A DNA stretch of 64,000 nucleotides from Vreelandella piezotolerans. Its GTDB lineage: Bacteria; Pseudomonadota; Gammaproteobacteria; Pseudomonadales; Halomonadaceae. The notes under the pieces are model-generated. The model was not told the origin of the DNA, did no database searches, and saw nothing but the letters and a program-made list of their open reading frames with translations. The position numbers and the translations under genes are program-made. Below are positions 15,712 to 25,394 of the stretch, piece by piece. The stretch's first letter is position 1. Each line of letters opens with the position of its first letter. The stretch spans positions 1,550,001-1,614,000 of the forward strand of contig NZ_CP048602.1 in assembly GCF_012427705.1 (NCBI RefSeq), in the 5' to 3' direction.

Positions 15712-17904
15712 ATGTTTGAACGGCGCCCGCTCTTCCTAGCGGTAGGGATAGCGCTGGGCACTCTGTCATTATCAGGATGCGGGTCCAGTGGCGGCGGCGG
15801 GGGAGATAGCAGCCAGGGCGTGTACACCCCTAGCGGCTCCTCCCCTGGTGTGGGGGCCAGCCAGACCCCCGAACCGCTCGAGCCGGGATTGGTGAGGGTG
15901 GCGGTGACGGATAGCGCGTTCGATGTCGCGACCATCACCAACAGCGAGCGGGTGATCGACCGTTTGGACGTCTACACCGGCACGGCTGACGTCAGCGGTG
16001 TGGATGAGTGGCACGGTAACGCCGTGACATCCACCATCACGGGCGGCACTTTAGGCAATGCGCGTCTGGACCTTCTGAAAATAGAAGATAGCCAGGGCGC
16101 GACGCTGAACAACGCTTTGGATTATGCCATTGGGGAAGCCGCTAACCGGGGAGCGAGGGTCATCAACGCCAGTTTTTCCCGCCGTTTGGAAGCCAGCGAC
16201 CCTCGTCTTACCTTCAATGGAGTGACCTCGGCGACGTCATATCAGCGCGTAGTAGATGCCAACGACGGCAAAGGCGCGATCTACGTGGTGAGTGCTGGCA
16301 ATACGGGCAGCGCTATCGATACGCAAGGCAAGCCGATCTACACCAGCCAGCCTGGGCTGTACGAGATGATGCTGATTGCCGTGGGCACGACGCCCAGTGG
16401 CACTATTCATCCATCGAGCAGCTATCCCGGCGACGATGCGCAGTTGCAGTCGCGCGCTATTGGTACCGACTTCGCAAACCGCGATGTAGGAGCCCAAGGC
16501 ACCTCGATTTCCGCCGCACGGATTTCGGAATATGCCGCAGGAATCATAGGCCAGTGGCCGCATCTCACGGCACAGCAGGCCAGCCAGCGGCTACTCGACA
16601 CAGCCAGCCAGGAGAGCGCGCTGTTCCAGCAGAACACCTGTGGCACGAGCGGCACATTGAACTGTGGCGCTTTCTATTTGGGCCAAGGTGTTGCTGATAT
16701 TGAGGCAGCGCTGGCCCCGGAAGGCGATCTGATCGTCAGCCAGAGCCAGCGAGTAGCCGATGGCGGTGCGCTAGCCGATGTCTCTTATCTACAGCTTTCA
16801 GACGCTTATGGCGATGCGGTCGCAGCGTCTGGTGTGCTGGAGAATGTGGTGGCCTTCGACGCGCTGGGCCGAGATTACGCCATCGATTTAGGGCGCCATA
16901 CCCAGTCCCGCACCGTGCGGGCTTCGCAGCTTCGCGATCAGTTGCAACAGATGGCAAGTGCTTTCTCATCGCACGCCACCGCTCAGACGGCGATCGAGGG
17001 CAACTATCGTCTCTCGACCCGCAGTACGGCCTACGGTGAGCTGCTGTCCAGCCGTTTCGATGGCACCTTTGGTAACGCCCAGCTCAGCGCCTTTCGTTTC
17101 TCTGGAAACCAGCCTAGCCCAATGGGCAACTACGCCGAACTTGACGTGATGCCAATGATCTCGTTTCAAACCGGGTCGGCGTTGACCCAAGCCTTCGAGC
17201 GGGTGGACGGTGTAGAAACCCGCTATGAGATAGGTGAACGGTTGAGTATGACGGCCTCCCTTTGGGTGGGCGATATGGCTAACGATGCGGCCAGCGATTA
17301 TCAAGCGCAGCGTTCCGACGTCGGTTTGGCATGGCAAATTGCCCCAGGGCTGCGTATCGACAGCTATGTCGGCCAACTGAGCGAGCAGCAGGGCCTGCTG
17401 GGCGCTAATGGCAACGGTGCATTGGGTTTGGGCGATGATAACCGCATGCGCTTTGCGGGCATTAGTCTGCAGGCCCAGAGAGATGGCTTTCGCGGTTTTG
17501 CCGAATTCGAACAGGGGCAGGGCAGCGCATCTGGTAGCGGCCTGCTAACTCGCGTGGATGGCATGCGCGCTCAGCAAATGGCGCTGGGGCTACAGTGGCA
17601 GGGAGAAGGCGAGCGCGCCGACCGTTGGGCGTTGACGCTGCGCCAGCCGCTGCGCATCGACAGCGCCACGGCCAGTTTCGATGTGCCCGTGGGACGTCGC
17701 TTGGATGGCAGCGTGGTGCGTGATACGCGCAGCGCCTCACTGGAACCGTCAGGCCGCCAGCTCGATATCGAACTGGGCTATGGGTTTGCCGCCAGCGAGC
17801 GCAGCCAGTGGCAGTTCAACCTGCTGCACACCCGCGAGCCGGGCCACGATGCGAACGCACCGAGCGATTCAGCGGCCATGGTGAACTACTCCTACGCTTG
17901 GTAA
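15712..17904 (+). CDS. Surface S8 (subtilisin-like) serine protease, lipoprotein/autotransporter type
   Basis: A 730-residue exported protein. The signal peptide ends in a lipobox (TLSLSGC, Cys about 23), followed by a Gly/Ser-rich linker. The subtilase domain (about 60-335) has all three catalytic residues in degenerate contexts: Asp67 in VAVTDSAFD, His101 in EWHGNAVTS and Ser265 in [13 protein letters not shown]. From about 400 to the end the sequence alternates in beta-barrel fashion and closes with VNYSYAW, an outer-membrane-type terminal aromatic. This matches S8 autotransporters, although a lipobox at the N-terminus is less usual. The protease could mature surface proteins. It precedes cobQ by 10 bases, probably by chance. 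Confidence 0.85.
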   Translation: MFERRPLFLAVGIALGTLSLSGCGSSGGGGGDSSQGVYTPSGSSPGVGASQTPEPLEPGLVRVAVTDSAFDVATITNSERVIDRLDVYTGTADVSGVDEWHGNAVTSTITGGTLGNARLDLLKIEDSQGATLNNALDYAIGEAANRGARVINASFSRRLEASDPRLTFNGVTSATSYQRVVDANDGKGAIYVVSAGNTGSAIDTQGKPIYTSQPGLYEMMLIAVGTTPSGTIHPSSSYPGDDAQLQSRAIGTDFANRDVGAQGTSISAARISEYAAGIIGQWPHLTAQQASQRLLDTASQESALFQQNTCGTSGTLNCGAFYLGQGVADIEAALAPEGDLIVSQSQRVADGGALADVSYLQLSDAYGDAVAASGVLENVVAFDALGRDYAIDLGRHTQSRTVRASQLRDQLQQMASAFSSHATAQTAIEGNYRLSTRSTAYGELLSSRFDGTFGNAQLSAFRFSGNQPSPMGNYAELDVMPMISFQTGSALTQAFERVDGVETRYEIGERLSMTASLWVGDMANDAASDYQAQRSDVGLAWQIAPGLRIDSYVGQLSEQQGLLGANGNGALGLGDDNRMRFAGISLQAQRDGFRGFAEFEQGQGSASGSGLLTRVDGMRAQQMALGLQWQGEGERADRWALTLRQPLRIDSATASFDVPVGRRLDGSVVRDTRSASLEPSGRQLDIELGYGFAASERSQWQFNLLHTREPGHDANAPSDSAAMVNYSYAW

Positions 17905-17914
17905 TAGGCGCTCA

Positions 17915-19387
17915 ATGACCACCTTAATGATTCAAGGTACCACCTCGGATGCAGGCAAAAGTACCGTGGTGGCAGGGCTTTGCCGCGTTCTTAAACGGCG
18001 CGGCTTCTCCGTCGCCCCATTCAAGCCGCAAAACATGGCGCTGAATAGCGCGGTGACCAGCGATGGCGGCGAGATAGGCCGTTCCACCGCACTGCAGGCC
18101 CAGGCGGCGGGTGTCCTTCCCCATAGCGATATGAACCCGGTACTGCTCAAGCCGGAAACCGACCGCGGCGCTCAGGTAATTTTGCGCGGCAAGGTACATG
18201 GGCATATGGATGCGCTGGATTACCATGCCTATAAACGCACCGCGAAAGAGAGCGTGATGGCGGCCTGGCAGGCGCTGGAAAGCCGCTTTGATGTGATCAT
18301 TGCTGAAGGGGCCGGCAGCCCGGCGGAAATCAACCTGCGCCAAGGCGATATAGCCAACATGGGATTTGCCGAGGCCGCCGACTGCCCGGTGCTGCTAGTG
18401 GGCGATATCGACCGTGGCGGCGTGTTTGCCCAGCTAGTCGGCACGCTGGCGCTGTTGAGTGAGAGTGAGCAGGCTCGCACCAAAGGCTTCATTATCAACC
18501 GTTTTCGCGGTGATATTGCGCTGCTGGAGCCGGGGCTTGAGTGGTTGGAAGCACGTACCCAAAAGCCAGTGATGGGTACGTTGCCGTATCTGCAAGGGCT
18601 GCTGCTGGATGCCGAAGACAGCATTGGCACCGTGCAGGCTGAAAAAGCAAGCCAAACGCTTGAGGTGATCGTACCCGCGCTGCCGCGTATCAGTAACCAC
18701 ACCGATTTCGATCCGCTGCGCCTGCATCCGCAGGTATCGCTTAGCTTTATCGGCCCCGATCAGCCCATCCCCCCCGCTGATGTGATCATTCTTCCCGGCA
18801 GTAAAAGCACCGCCAGCGACTTAGCCTGGTTAAAGCGCCAAGGTTGGGACGCCGCAATGACTCGTCACCTGCGCTATGGCGGCAAAGTACTGGGCATTTG
18901 CGGCGGTTTTCAAATGTTGGGGGAGTGCGTCGATGACCCAGACGGGCTAGAAGGCACGCCCGGGAAAGTCGCCGGGTTCGGTCTGTTACCGCTGACGACA
19001 CGCATGGTGGCGGGTAAGCAGCTTCGCAACGTGAGCGGCGTGCTAATGGGCGAAGAAGCAACGGTCGCGGGGTATGAGATTCATAATGGTGTGAGCGAAG
19101 GTCCGGCTCTGAGTAGCCCGCTCTTCGATCTAGGCACCCACTTGGATGGGGCCATCAGCGAAGACGGCCAAGTAATGGGCACTTACCTACACGGCTTATT
19201 CGATCATCCTGAAGCCTGCCAAGCGCTGCTGACCATACTTGGTTTAGCCCAGGTAGGCCGCGTCGATTATAGCGCCCACCGCGAACAGGCCCTGGAGCGC
19301 TTGGCCGATACGTTGGAAGCGCACTTGGATATCGACGCGATTCTGGCACTCATTGCATCGCCAAGTACTACTAACAAGCGTTGCTAA
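17915..19387 (+). CDS. cobQ: Cobyric acid synthase
   Basis: A 490-residue glutamine-dependent amidotransferase that amidates four carboxylates of adenosylcobyrinic a,c-diamide in cobalamin synthesis. The N-terminal P-loop-type synthase domain starts with [13 protein letters not shown], followed by [10 protein letters not shown] and [11 protein letters not shown]. The C-terminal class I glutaminase domain (about 255-450) has the catalytic Cys329 in [11 protein letters not shown] and the His in [11 protein letters not shown]. Length is typical. It lies 10 bases after the protease gene and overlaps the convergent LysR gene by four bases. No other cob gene or cobalamin riboswitch is visible, so the rest of the pathway must be elsewhere, or this serves salvage. 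Confidence 0.95.
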   Translation: MTTLMIQGTTSDAGKSTVVAGLCRVLKRRGFSVAPFKPQNMALNSAVTSDGGEIGRSTALQAQAAGVLPHSDMNPVLLKPETDRGAQVILRGKVHGHMDALDYHAYKRTAKESVMAAWQALESRFDVIIAEGAGSPAEINLRQGDIANMGFAEAADCPVLLVGDIDRGGVFAQLVGTLALLSESEQARTKGFIINRFRGDIALLEPGLEWLEARTQKPVMGTLPYLQGLLLDAEDSIGTVQAEKASQTLEVIVPALPRISNHTDFDPLRLHPQVSLSFIGPDQPIPPADVIILPGSKSTASDLAWLKRQGWDAAMTRHLRYGGKVLGICGGFQMLGECVDDPDGLEGTPGKVAGFGLLPLTTRMVAGKQLRNVSGVLMGEEATVAGYEIHNGVSEGPALSSPLFDLGTHLDGAISEDGQVMGTYLHGLFDHPEACQALLTILGLAQVGRVDYSAHREQALERLADTLEAHLDIDAILALIASPSTTNKRC

Positions 19388-20289
19388 ATAGCCTCTTTGC
19401 CCCAGTGCTCTAACAGAAGATCAATGAAGAGCTGCGCGGTGCTGGATAAGCTGTGTGAGTTGCTGCGCACCAAGCCAATCGAGCGCTGAATGCGTGGCTC
19501 GGGTAAATCGCGAGAACAGAGCGTGTCGTGATCGGGGCCGGGCATGGTCATGCGCGGCAAAATCGCCACGCCAAGGCCTGATTCCACCAGCCCCAAGGAA
19601 GTAGAGAGGTGCTGCACCTCGTAAAAGCTGTTGAGGTGGATACCCTCTGCTGACAGCGCGTTATCCAGCAGCGTGCGGTTGCCACTATCGCGGCTCACGG
19701 TGATGAGCCGCACATCCTCTAAATCGCTCCACTCAATCTGCTTTTTGCTGGCCAGCGGATGGTCCGAGCGCAGTGCCAGTACAAACGGATCTCTTAGCAG
19801 CGGCGTAAAGCGCACCTCCGAGCTTTGCGCGCTGATCATATTGATACCGAAATCCGCCTCGCCATTAATGACTTTTTCCAACCCCTCGTTGGCGCTGACA
19901 TCCAAAATCCGGATGCGAATGCCCGGCCACGCCTCGCTAAACACGCGAATGACACTAGGCAAAAAGTAGAAGGCCGCCGTGGGCAGGCAGGCAATCGTCA
20001 CCGTGCCTTTTTGGTGCGTGACAAGCTCTCGAATGCCTAAAATCGACGACTCATACTCTTCTAACATTCGCCTAGCGCGCGGGAGAAAATCTGCCCCAAT
20101 GGGCGTTAGCCGAGTCCGCCGTGTGGTTCGCTCAAGTAGTTCAACTTCAAGGAGTTCTTCGAGTTTTTGGATACGCCGCGTCAGCGCAGGCTGCGACAAA
20201 TGCAGGCGCTGAGCCGCCTCATGAAAGGTGCCCAATTCCGCGACCAAAATGAAGGCCTGGAGGTCAAGAAATTCGAGTCTGTGAAGCAT
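19384..20289 (-). CDS. LysR-family transcriptional regulator of the tricarboxylate module
   Basis: A 301-residue LysR regulator. The winged helix-turn-helix covers residues about 5-65 ([37 protein letters not shown], read in segments). The effector domain runs from about 90 with the usual two-lobed pattern ([40 protein letters not shown]). It is divergent from the isomerase-tctC-tctAB operon, and the 148-base intergenic region carries two dyads, so it most likely controls that operon in response to a tri- or dicarboxylate. Its stop overlaps that of cobQ by four bases. Confidence 0.9.
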   Translation of the reverse strand: MLHRLEFLDLQAFILVAELGTFHEAAQRLHLSQPALTRRIQKLEELLEVELLERTTRRTRLTPIGADFLPRARRMLEEYESSILGIRELVTHQKGTVTIACLPTAAFYFLPSVIRVFSEAWPGIRIRILDVSANEGLEKVINGEADFGINMISAQSSEVRFTPLLRDPFVLALRSDHPLASKKQIEWSDLEDVRLITVSRDSGNRTLLDNALSAEGIHLNSFYEVQHLSTSLGLVESGLGVAILPRMTMPGPDHDTLCSRDLPEPRIQRSIGLVRSNSHSLSSTAQLFIDLLLEHWGKEAI

Positions 20290-20333
20290 GGGATTCTTGC
20301 GCTAAAGCGGTGGTTTGATAACCAATACACATT

Positions 20334-20372
20334 AATGCAAAAAATGGATTTATAGCAATCTATATTTGCATT
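20334..20372. promoter_or_regulatory. Candidate LysR operator
   Basis: AATGCAAA (20334-20341) and TTTGCATT (20365-20372) are perfectly complementary. Inside them TATAG (20351-20355) and CTATA (20360-20364) form a second dyad around CAAT. The block lies 45-83 bases upstream of the LysR gene start and 66-104 bases upstream of the divergent operon start. This position is typical for LysR-type recognition and activation sites. Confidence 0.5.
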
Positions 20373-20437
20373 TGAGACATTAAATATTGGCTGACATGCT
20401 CCGTTCATACAGTCATCGCGAACTATGGCGGAGCAAT

Positions 20438-21562
20438 ATGAACAGCATTCCTTGTGTCATTATGCGGGGCGGCACCTCACGAGGTCCCTTTATTCGCATG
20501 AAAGACCTGCCCAGTGATCAGGCCCAGCAGGCCGATATTCTGCTTAGCTTGATGGGCTCCGGCCATGCGCTACAGATCGATGGGATTGGGGGCGGTGACC
20601 CGCTCACCAGCAAAGTCGCCATTGTGGAGCGCTCATCGCACCCGGATGCCGACGTCGACTATCTATTTGCTCAAGTAGACGTAGTCAACAAGCGTGTCGA
20701 CTTCAACCCGAACTGCGGCAACATGCTCTCTGCGGTGGGGCCTTATGCTATCGAAACCGGGCTGGTGGAACCCCAGGACGGTACCACCGTGGTGAGGGTG
20801 CATAACCTGAACACTCAGCGGCTGATCGAGTGCCATGTGCCCACTCCGGGCAAGCAGGTGCAGTACGAAGGCAGCGTAACTATCAGCGGCGTTCCTGGCA
20901 GTGCGGCGGGTATCCAGCTCAGCTTTTTAGACATCATGGGCAGTAAAACGGGCCAGCTTTTGCCCACTGGTAACGCCTGCGATGAGATCGATGGGGTGGA
21001 GGTGAGCTGTATTGATGCGGCGACCCCCATTATGTTGCTGCGCGCTGAGTCGGTGGGATTGACCGGCTACGAGTCACCTGGGGAGCTGGACAATAATGCT
21101 GCTTTATTAAGTCGCTTAGAGCACTTGCGCCGTGAAGCAGGGCGTCGGATGGGCATGGGGGATGTAAGCCAGAGCGTACTGCCCAAGGTGGTGCTGATTT
21201 CAGCGGCACAAGCAGCCTCGCATACGCTGAACGTGCGCTACTTCGTACCGCACCGTTGTCATAAGGCGATTGCCGTGACAGGGGCGATGGCGGTGGTGGC
21301 CGCGATTAACGTGCCCGGCTCGGTGGCCCATCATATGGCTTTTGGCACTGAGAAGCTTTCCGCTGGGCAACTGCTCTCACACATAATATTGGAGCATCCT
21401 TCTGGTGCTATTGAGTTAACGGCAGAGTATCGCCAGCAGAATGCGTTTGACCTAGCGCGGGTGTCACTCATTCGAACGGCTCGCAAAATTATGAGCGGGC
21501 AAATTTTTTACGCGACCCCTCCCAAGGGAGTGGGGCATTACGCCACCGAAACCATTGATTGA
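20438..21562 (+). CDS. PrpF / 4-oxalomesaconate tautomerase-type isomerase
   Basis: A 374-residue cytoplasmic isomerase of the PrpF (DUF453) family, a diaminopimelate-epimerase-like fold without cofactor. It opens with IPCVIMRGGTSRGPFIR and contains FNPNCGNMLSAVGPYAIE, whose Cys is the expected catalytic residue, and the IDGIGGGDPLTSKVAIV block. Members include 2-methylaconitate cis-trans isomerase and 4-oxalomesaconate tautomerase (GalD); the linkage to a Tct transporter favours an unsaturated tricarboxylate substrate. ATG 20438 has GGAG a few bases upstream; the open frame from 20387 is not supported. First gene of the operon with tctC and tctAB. Confidence 0.85.
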   Translation: MNSIPCVIMRGGTSRGPFIRMKDLPSDQAQQADILLSLMGSGHALQIDGIGGGDPLTSKVAIVERSSHPDADVDYLFAQVDVVNKRVDFNPNCGNMLSAVGPYAIETGLVEPQDGTTVVRVHNLNTQRLIECHVPTPGKQVQYEGSVTISGVPGSAAGIQLSFLDIMGSKTGQLLPTGNACDEIDGVEVSCIDAATPIMLLRAESVGLTGYESPGELDNNAALLSRLEHLRREAGRRMGMGDVSQSVLPKVVLISAAQAASHTLNVRYFVPHRCHKAIAVTGAMAVVAAINVPGSVAHHMAFGTEKLSAGQLLSHIILEHPSGAIELTAEYRQQNAFDLARVSLIRTARKIMSGQIFYATPPKGVGHYATETID

Positions 21563-21614
21563 ATAACCTGACCTTTATAATGAACCGACAATAATCAATA
21601 ACAGGAGTATCGCC

Positions 21615-22721
21615 ATGACCACCCTGAAAAACACTCCGCTAAAGACATTCAAGAAAGCGCTACTGGTCGTTGCTTGTTCCACGCTTGGCGCTATCAGTGT
21701 GAGTGCTCAAGCGGACAATGTGAACGTGCCTGACACCATCCACTGGACCATTCCCTTTGGTGTAGGCGGAGGAACCGACGTATGGGCGCGTTTTTTCACC
21801 ACCTGGATGAGCGACCATATTCAAGGCAACCCGACACTGGTGATTGATAACGTGCCCGGCGGCGGCTCTATCAATGGTAGCAACTTGTTCGCGATACGGG
21901 CCGATTCGGATGGCAGCCAATGGATAGGCACCTCGGCGTCCACCCAGTATCCGGCCATGCTGCAAGATCGCCGTGTGCGCTATGACTACGACGACTGGAC
22001 GCCGATTCTGGCCACACCCACCGGTGGCGTAGTGTATGCCCAGCCTAACCTCGGTGATACCGCCGAGGATGTGCTCCGGGCCGTAACCGAGCAGCGCGTC
22101 AAATTTGCCGTGCAGAGCCATACCGGATTGGAGCTGCCCGTCTTGATTGCGCTGGACTTGTTAGGGGTCGACGTGCAGGCCGTGTCGGGCATGCGCAGCC
22201 GTGGCGAAGGGCGGCTAGCGTTCGAGCGCGGTGAAGCCGATATCGATTTTCAAACCACCTCGGCGTATTTCAGTAGCGTAGCGCCGCTGGTCGAGAGCGG
22301 AAGAGCGGTTCCGCTGTTTTCCCTTGGGGTGCTCGACGACAGTGGCCAGGTCGTTCGTGATCCTGCCTTCCCTGATTTGCCGACCTTCAACGAGGTGTAT
22401 GAAAACCTGCATGGGGAAGCCCCAAGCGGCCCTGCCGCCGAGGCGTATCGCAAGTTCTTCGCTTCAGGATTCACGCTGCAAAAGCTGATTCTACTGCCCA
22501 AGGACGCCCCTGAGGCGCTCATCCAAGAGTATCGCGATGCAGCGCGCCGCTTCGTGGACACCGAAACGTTCAAAGAAGCCGCTATGGCTCAGCTAGGCCC
22601 CTATACGCCGGTGGTCGGCGAGGTCGTCGAGCAGCACTTGCAAGATGCCATGTCGCTGGATGACGACACGCGCCAGTGGCTCGTCGAGTGGCTGCTCGAA
22701 CAGCACGGCGCCCGCATTTAA
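21615..22721 (+). CDS. tctC: Tripartite tricarboxylate transporter solute receptor (TctC/Bug family)
   Basis: A 368-residue periplasmic binding protein. The signal peptide is MTTLKNTPLKTFKKALLVVA plus CSTLGAISVSAQA, with cleavage near residue 33. The mature part has the Bug-fold start TIHWTIPFGVGGGTDVWARFF and the paired loop VIDNVPGGGSINGSN that binds carboxylates. At 368 residues it is longer than the usual 320-330. It has an AGGAG site 10 bases before ATG 21615 and lies 52 bases after the isomerase gene. It should deliver a tri- or dicarboxylate to the TctA-TctB protein encoded next. A hairpin after its stop may stabilise its mRNA. Confidence 0.9.
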   Translation: MTTLKNTPLKTFKKALLVVACSTLGAISVSAQADNVNVPDTIHWTIPFGVGGGTDVWARFFTTWMSDHIQGNPTLVIDNVPGGGSINGSNLFAIRADSDGSQWIGTSASTQYPAMLQDRRVRYDYDDWTPILATPTGGVVYAQPNLGDTAEDVLRAVTEQRVKFAVQSHTGLELPVLIALDLLGVDVQAVSGMRSRGEGRLAFERGEADIDFQTTSAYFSSVAPLVESGRAVPLFSLGVLDDSGQVVRDPAFPDLPTFNEVYENLHGEAPSGPAAEAYRKFFASGFTLQKLILLPKDAPEALIQEYRDAARRFVDTETFKEAAMAQLGPYTPVVGEVVEQHLQDAMSLDDDTRQWLVEWLLEQHGARI

Positions 22722-22735
22722 CACGCTGGTTCATC

Positions 22736-22761
22736 AAAGGCACTGTCGAGGCAGTGCCTTT
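22736..22761 (+). repeat. Intercistronic hairpin between tctC and tctAB
   Basis: AAAGGCACTG (22736-22745) pairs perfectly with CAGTGCCTTT (22752-22761) around a six-base loop, 15 bases after the tctC stop. No T-run follows. Its position suits 3'-end protection of the receptor mRNA, giving more receptor than permease, or partial termination. Confidence 0.6.
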
Positions 22762-22798
22762 CGGCTCCTTCACACTCAATAACACAAGAGCCACGACA

Positions 22799-24742
22799 AT
22801 GTTCGATGTCTTATTCTCCAGTTTGGGACAGTTGTTTACTGTTCCCCATATGCTGTACATGGTGGTGGGTGTCCTGATTGGGTTAATCGTGGGCATCATT
22901 CCCGGGCTTGGTGGCATTGCCGGAATGTCGCTGCTATTGCCGTTCCTCTATGGCATGGAGCCGTCTGTGGCTCTTGGTATGCTCATGGGCCTGGTGGCGG
23001 TCATTCCCACGGGCGACACCTTTGCCTCTGTACTGCTTGGCATACCAGGCTCTAGCGCGTCGCAGGCCACCGTGGTGGACGGCTTTGCCCTGGCTAAAAA
23101 AGGGCAGGCGGCGCGGGCGCTCTCCAGCGCGTTTCTTTCGTCGATGATGGGTGGCCTGCTGGGCGCGGTGGTGTTGACGGCCTTTATCCTGATTGCTCGG
23201 CCGGTCGTGCTGTCGTTCTCCTCCTCTGAGCTGTTCATGCTGACGCTGCTGGGGCTCTCGATGGTCGCGGTGCTGTCTGGCAAGGATGTCTTCAAGGGCA
23301 TTGCGGCCTGCGGAGTGGGGTTGCTGGTGGGCACCATCGGCATGGCCCCCGCCACGGGGGAGTTCCGCTTGCCGTTCGAGATCGACTACCTCTACGACGG
23401 TCTGCCGCTCGTCGTCGTGGGGTTGGGTATTTTCGCACTGCCCGAAATCATCGATCTGTTGGTGAAGCGCGGCGCGATTGCCGAGCAGCCGTGCCAGCTG
23501 GGCAAGGGGTGGAAAGAGGGCGTCAGGGACGTCGCCAAACGCCCTGGACTCGTCGCTCGCTGTGCGGGTATTGGCAGTTTGATGGGCACGATTCCCGGCT
23601 TGGCGGGCTCGGTGGTCGATTGGCTCACCTACGGCCACGCGGTGCAGAGCGCCAAGGATAAAACACAGTTCGGTAAAGGCGATATTCGCGGTGTGATTGC
23701 GCCGGAATCGGCGAATAACGCCTGTGCCTGTGGAGCGATGGTGCCCACTCTGCTGTTTGGTATTCCCGGTTCGGGGACGGCGGCGGTGTTCCTGGGCGGC
23801 TTGCTGCTACTCGGTCTGCAGCCCGGTGTGAGCATGCTGGAAACCAATTTGGACCTAACGTACACCATCATCTGGTCGTTGGCCCTGGCGAACATCCTCG
23901 GCGCTGCGCTCTGCTTGGGACTGGCGCGTCCGGTGGCCAGCCTGACACGGGTGCCGTTCGTGATTTTAGCGCCCTTGATCACTATCTTGATTCTCTTTGC
24001 GGCGTATCAAGCCACGCGCTCGCTGGGGGACCTGTTCGCACTTGGTGTCATCGGTGCGTTTGGCGTGCTGTTCAAGCAGGCCAACTGGTCACGCCCGGCC
24101 TTCCTGATTGGCTTCGTGCTTGCGCCCGGTGCCGAGGCGTACTTTTATCAGGCTGCCCAGTTCCAGGGGGCTGACGCCTTCATGCGGCCCGGTGTGTTGA
24201 TCATCGGCGCGCTGATTGCCGCCTCGTTGGTGATTCCCCCATTACGCAGCTACCTGCATGCCCAGCGTCAACGAAAGGCGACCACACCGCATACGCCTCT
24301 AGAATCAGCAGAGCCGCTGTCGCTGGGCGCCATCGACGTGGTGCTGCTGGCTAGTCTACTAGCCGGTGCCGCCTACATGTGGTGGACGTTCGCTGATCTT
24401 TCCATGCTGGGAGGCATTATGCCCCGACTAGCGATCGCCATCATCGTGGCGGCCTGTGTGTTGGAGGTCGTGAGAACGGTCATTAAGCCGATGAAGTGGC
24501 AAACTCAAACGCTGAGCCAACAGCTGCTTTGGGTCGCGGGTTTCTTTGCGTTGATTGGGGGCGTGATGGTGCTCGGTTTTCTATTTGCTGCAGCGATCTT
24601 TTGTCTTGGGTTCTTATTGGTCGTCGCGCGTATGAAGCCAGTGGCTGCTGTTGGGTTAGCGGCAGGCGTAACGCTCTTCTTGATGGGAATGGCGCATATG
24701 CTGACGCTTAACTATCCAACGGGCATGCTGGCGGGCCTGTAA
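22799..24742 (+). CDS. Fused TctA-TctB tricarboxylate transporter permease
   Basis: A 647-residue inner membrane protein joining the large TctA permease (about residues 1-495) to the small TctB subunit (about 510-647) in one chain. The TctA part has GIIPGLGGIAGMSLLLPF near the N-terminus, GDTFASVLLGIPGSSASQAT, and the second repeat GIPGSGTAAVFLGGLLLLG. A hydrophilic linker (HAQRQRKATTPHTPLE) precedes four TctB-like hydrophobic segments. With TctC it forms a secondary carboxylate uptake system. The start is ATG 22799; an in-frame extension to 22676 overlaps tctC and is rejected. A strong terminator follows at 24762. Confidence 0.9.
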   Translation: MFDVLFSSLGQLFTVPHMLYMVVGVLIGLIVGIIPGLGGIAGMSLLLPFLYGMEPSVALGMLMGLVAVIPTGDTFASVLLGIPGSSASQATVVDGFALAKKGQAARALSSAFLSSMMGGLLGAVVLTAFILIARPVVLSFSSSELFMLTLLGLSMVAVLSGKDVFKGIAACGVGLLVGTIGMAPATGEFRLPFEIDYLYDGLPLVVVGLGIFALPEIIDLLVKRGAIAEQPCQLGKGWKEGVRDVAKRPGLVARCAGIGSLMGTIPGLAGSVVDWLTYGHAVQSAKDKTQFGKGDIRGVIAPESANNACACGAMVPTLLFGIPGSGTAAVFLGGLLLLGLQPGVSMLETNLDLTYTIIWSLALANILGAALCLGLARPVASLTRVPFVILAPLITILILFAAYQATRSLGDLFALGVIGAFGVLFKQANWSRPAFLIGFVLAPGAEAYFYQAAQFQGADAFMRPGVLIIGALIAASLVIPPLRSYLHAQRQRKATTPHTPLESAEPLSLGAIDVVLLASLLAGAAYMWWTFADLSMLGGIMPRLAIAIIVAACVLEVVRTVIKPMKWQTQTLSQQLLWVAGFFALIGGVMVLGFLFAAAIFCLGFLLVVARMKPVAAVGLAAGVTLFLMGMAHMLTLNYPTGMLAGL

Positions 24743-24761
24743 CACCACCCTTGAGAAGTAG

Positions 24762-24797
24762 ACGCACAAAAAGCCATTCAATTGGCTTTTTGTGCGT
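24762..24797. terminator. Bidirectional intrinsic terminator, tctAB / ridA-like
   Basis: A 15-base perfect stem (ACGCACAAAAAGCCA with its complement) and a six-base loop. The A-rich and T-rich stretches within the arms give a U-tract in either direction. It lies 19 bases after the tctAB stop and 28 bases before the stop of the convergent RidA-family gene. Confidence 0.85.
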
Positions 24798-24825
24798 TGG
24801 AAACATGAAAATGTGGTGCTGAATA

Positions 24826-25212
24826 TTAGTTGGGGCGTTTGGCCATCAACGTGATTTCTACCAAACTGCCACCGCAGATATGCGGGGATTCGGTGCAGGT
24901 CCGCGCTGGATAGCGACCAGGTTCGAAAAAATCCGCATAGATGCTGTCAAACGCGCTAATTTGCTTAAGATCCGCTAAGTGCACGTCAGCGCGCACTACA
25001 TCAGCAAGGCTGCCACCCTCTTGTTCGAGCATGCGGGCGAGTTCACGCAGAACTAGGCGAGCCTCCTCTTTGATATTGCCCCGCGCCGCCTCTCCGTTAG
25101 AAAGATCGGCCACCGTGAGGCCAGAAATAAACATGTAGTGGTCGTCAACTACCATGTGGCTGCCAGGAAAATCCGGCTTTGGCAGGGTCGGGTCGTTGAT
25201 GAACTGGGTCAT
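24826..25212 (-). CDS. RidA (YjgF/YER057c/UK114) family protein
   Basis: A 128-residue soluble protein of the RidA superfamily, which hydrolyses reactive enamine/imine intermediates or related compounds as homotrimers. Recognisable segments are YMFISGLTVAD near residue 27, LARMLEQEGGSLADVVRADVHLADL in the middle, and the C-terminal PARTCTESPHICGGSLVEITLMA. This last part carries Arg-Thr-Cys at the position of the RidA active-site Arg region and lacks the archetypal GVxxLP, suggesting a Rid subfamily rather than RidA itself. ATG 25212 has AAGGAGA seven bases upstream. It converges on tctAB across a shared terminator. Confidence 0.85.
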   Translation of the reverse strand: MTQFINDPTLPKPDFPGSHMVVDDHYMFISGLTVADLSNGEAARGNIKEEARLVLRELARMLEQEGGSLADVVRADVHLADLKQISAFDSIYADFFEPGRYPARTCTESPHICGGSLVEITLMAKRPN

Positions 25213-25316
25213 ATGCTCTCCTTGGCAATAAAAAACGCCTTGCCTTCAATGCGACTCCCCTAGATCAAGAGGGTTCCATCGACAACAGGCTGGTGTCTCC
25301 TCGTGCTTTGCTCTAC

Positions 25317-25343
25317 GCTGGCGGGCTTTCATAACCCGTCAGC
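25317..25343. repeat. Hairpin in the intergenic region 25213-25394
   Basis: GCTGGCGGG (25317-25325) pairs with CCCGTCAGC (25335-25343) with one G-U wobble and a nine-base loop. It lies between the divergent RidA-family gene and the unknown gene at 25395. No function is assignable. Confidence 0.3.
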
Positions 25344-25394
25344 GCTTGTCGCTACGAAACATGGCGGGGTGAACGAACGTAACGAGAGAGCGTC

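Noticed and set aside
17905..17914. Cobalamin riboswitch before cobQ
   Set aside because: Only ten bases separate cobQ from the preceding gene, too little for the aptamer, and no B12-box was seen further upstream.
22934..23638. Minus-strand open frame (234 codons) opposite tctAB
   Set aside because: His/Arg/Gln-rich translation with no domain, antisense to well-conserved permease sequence.
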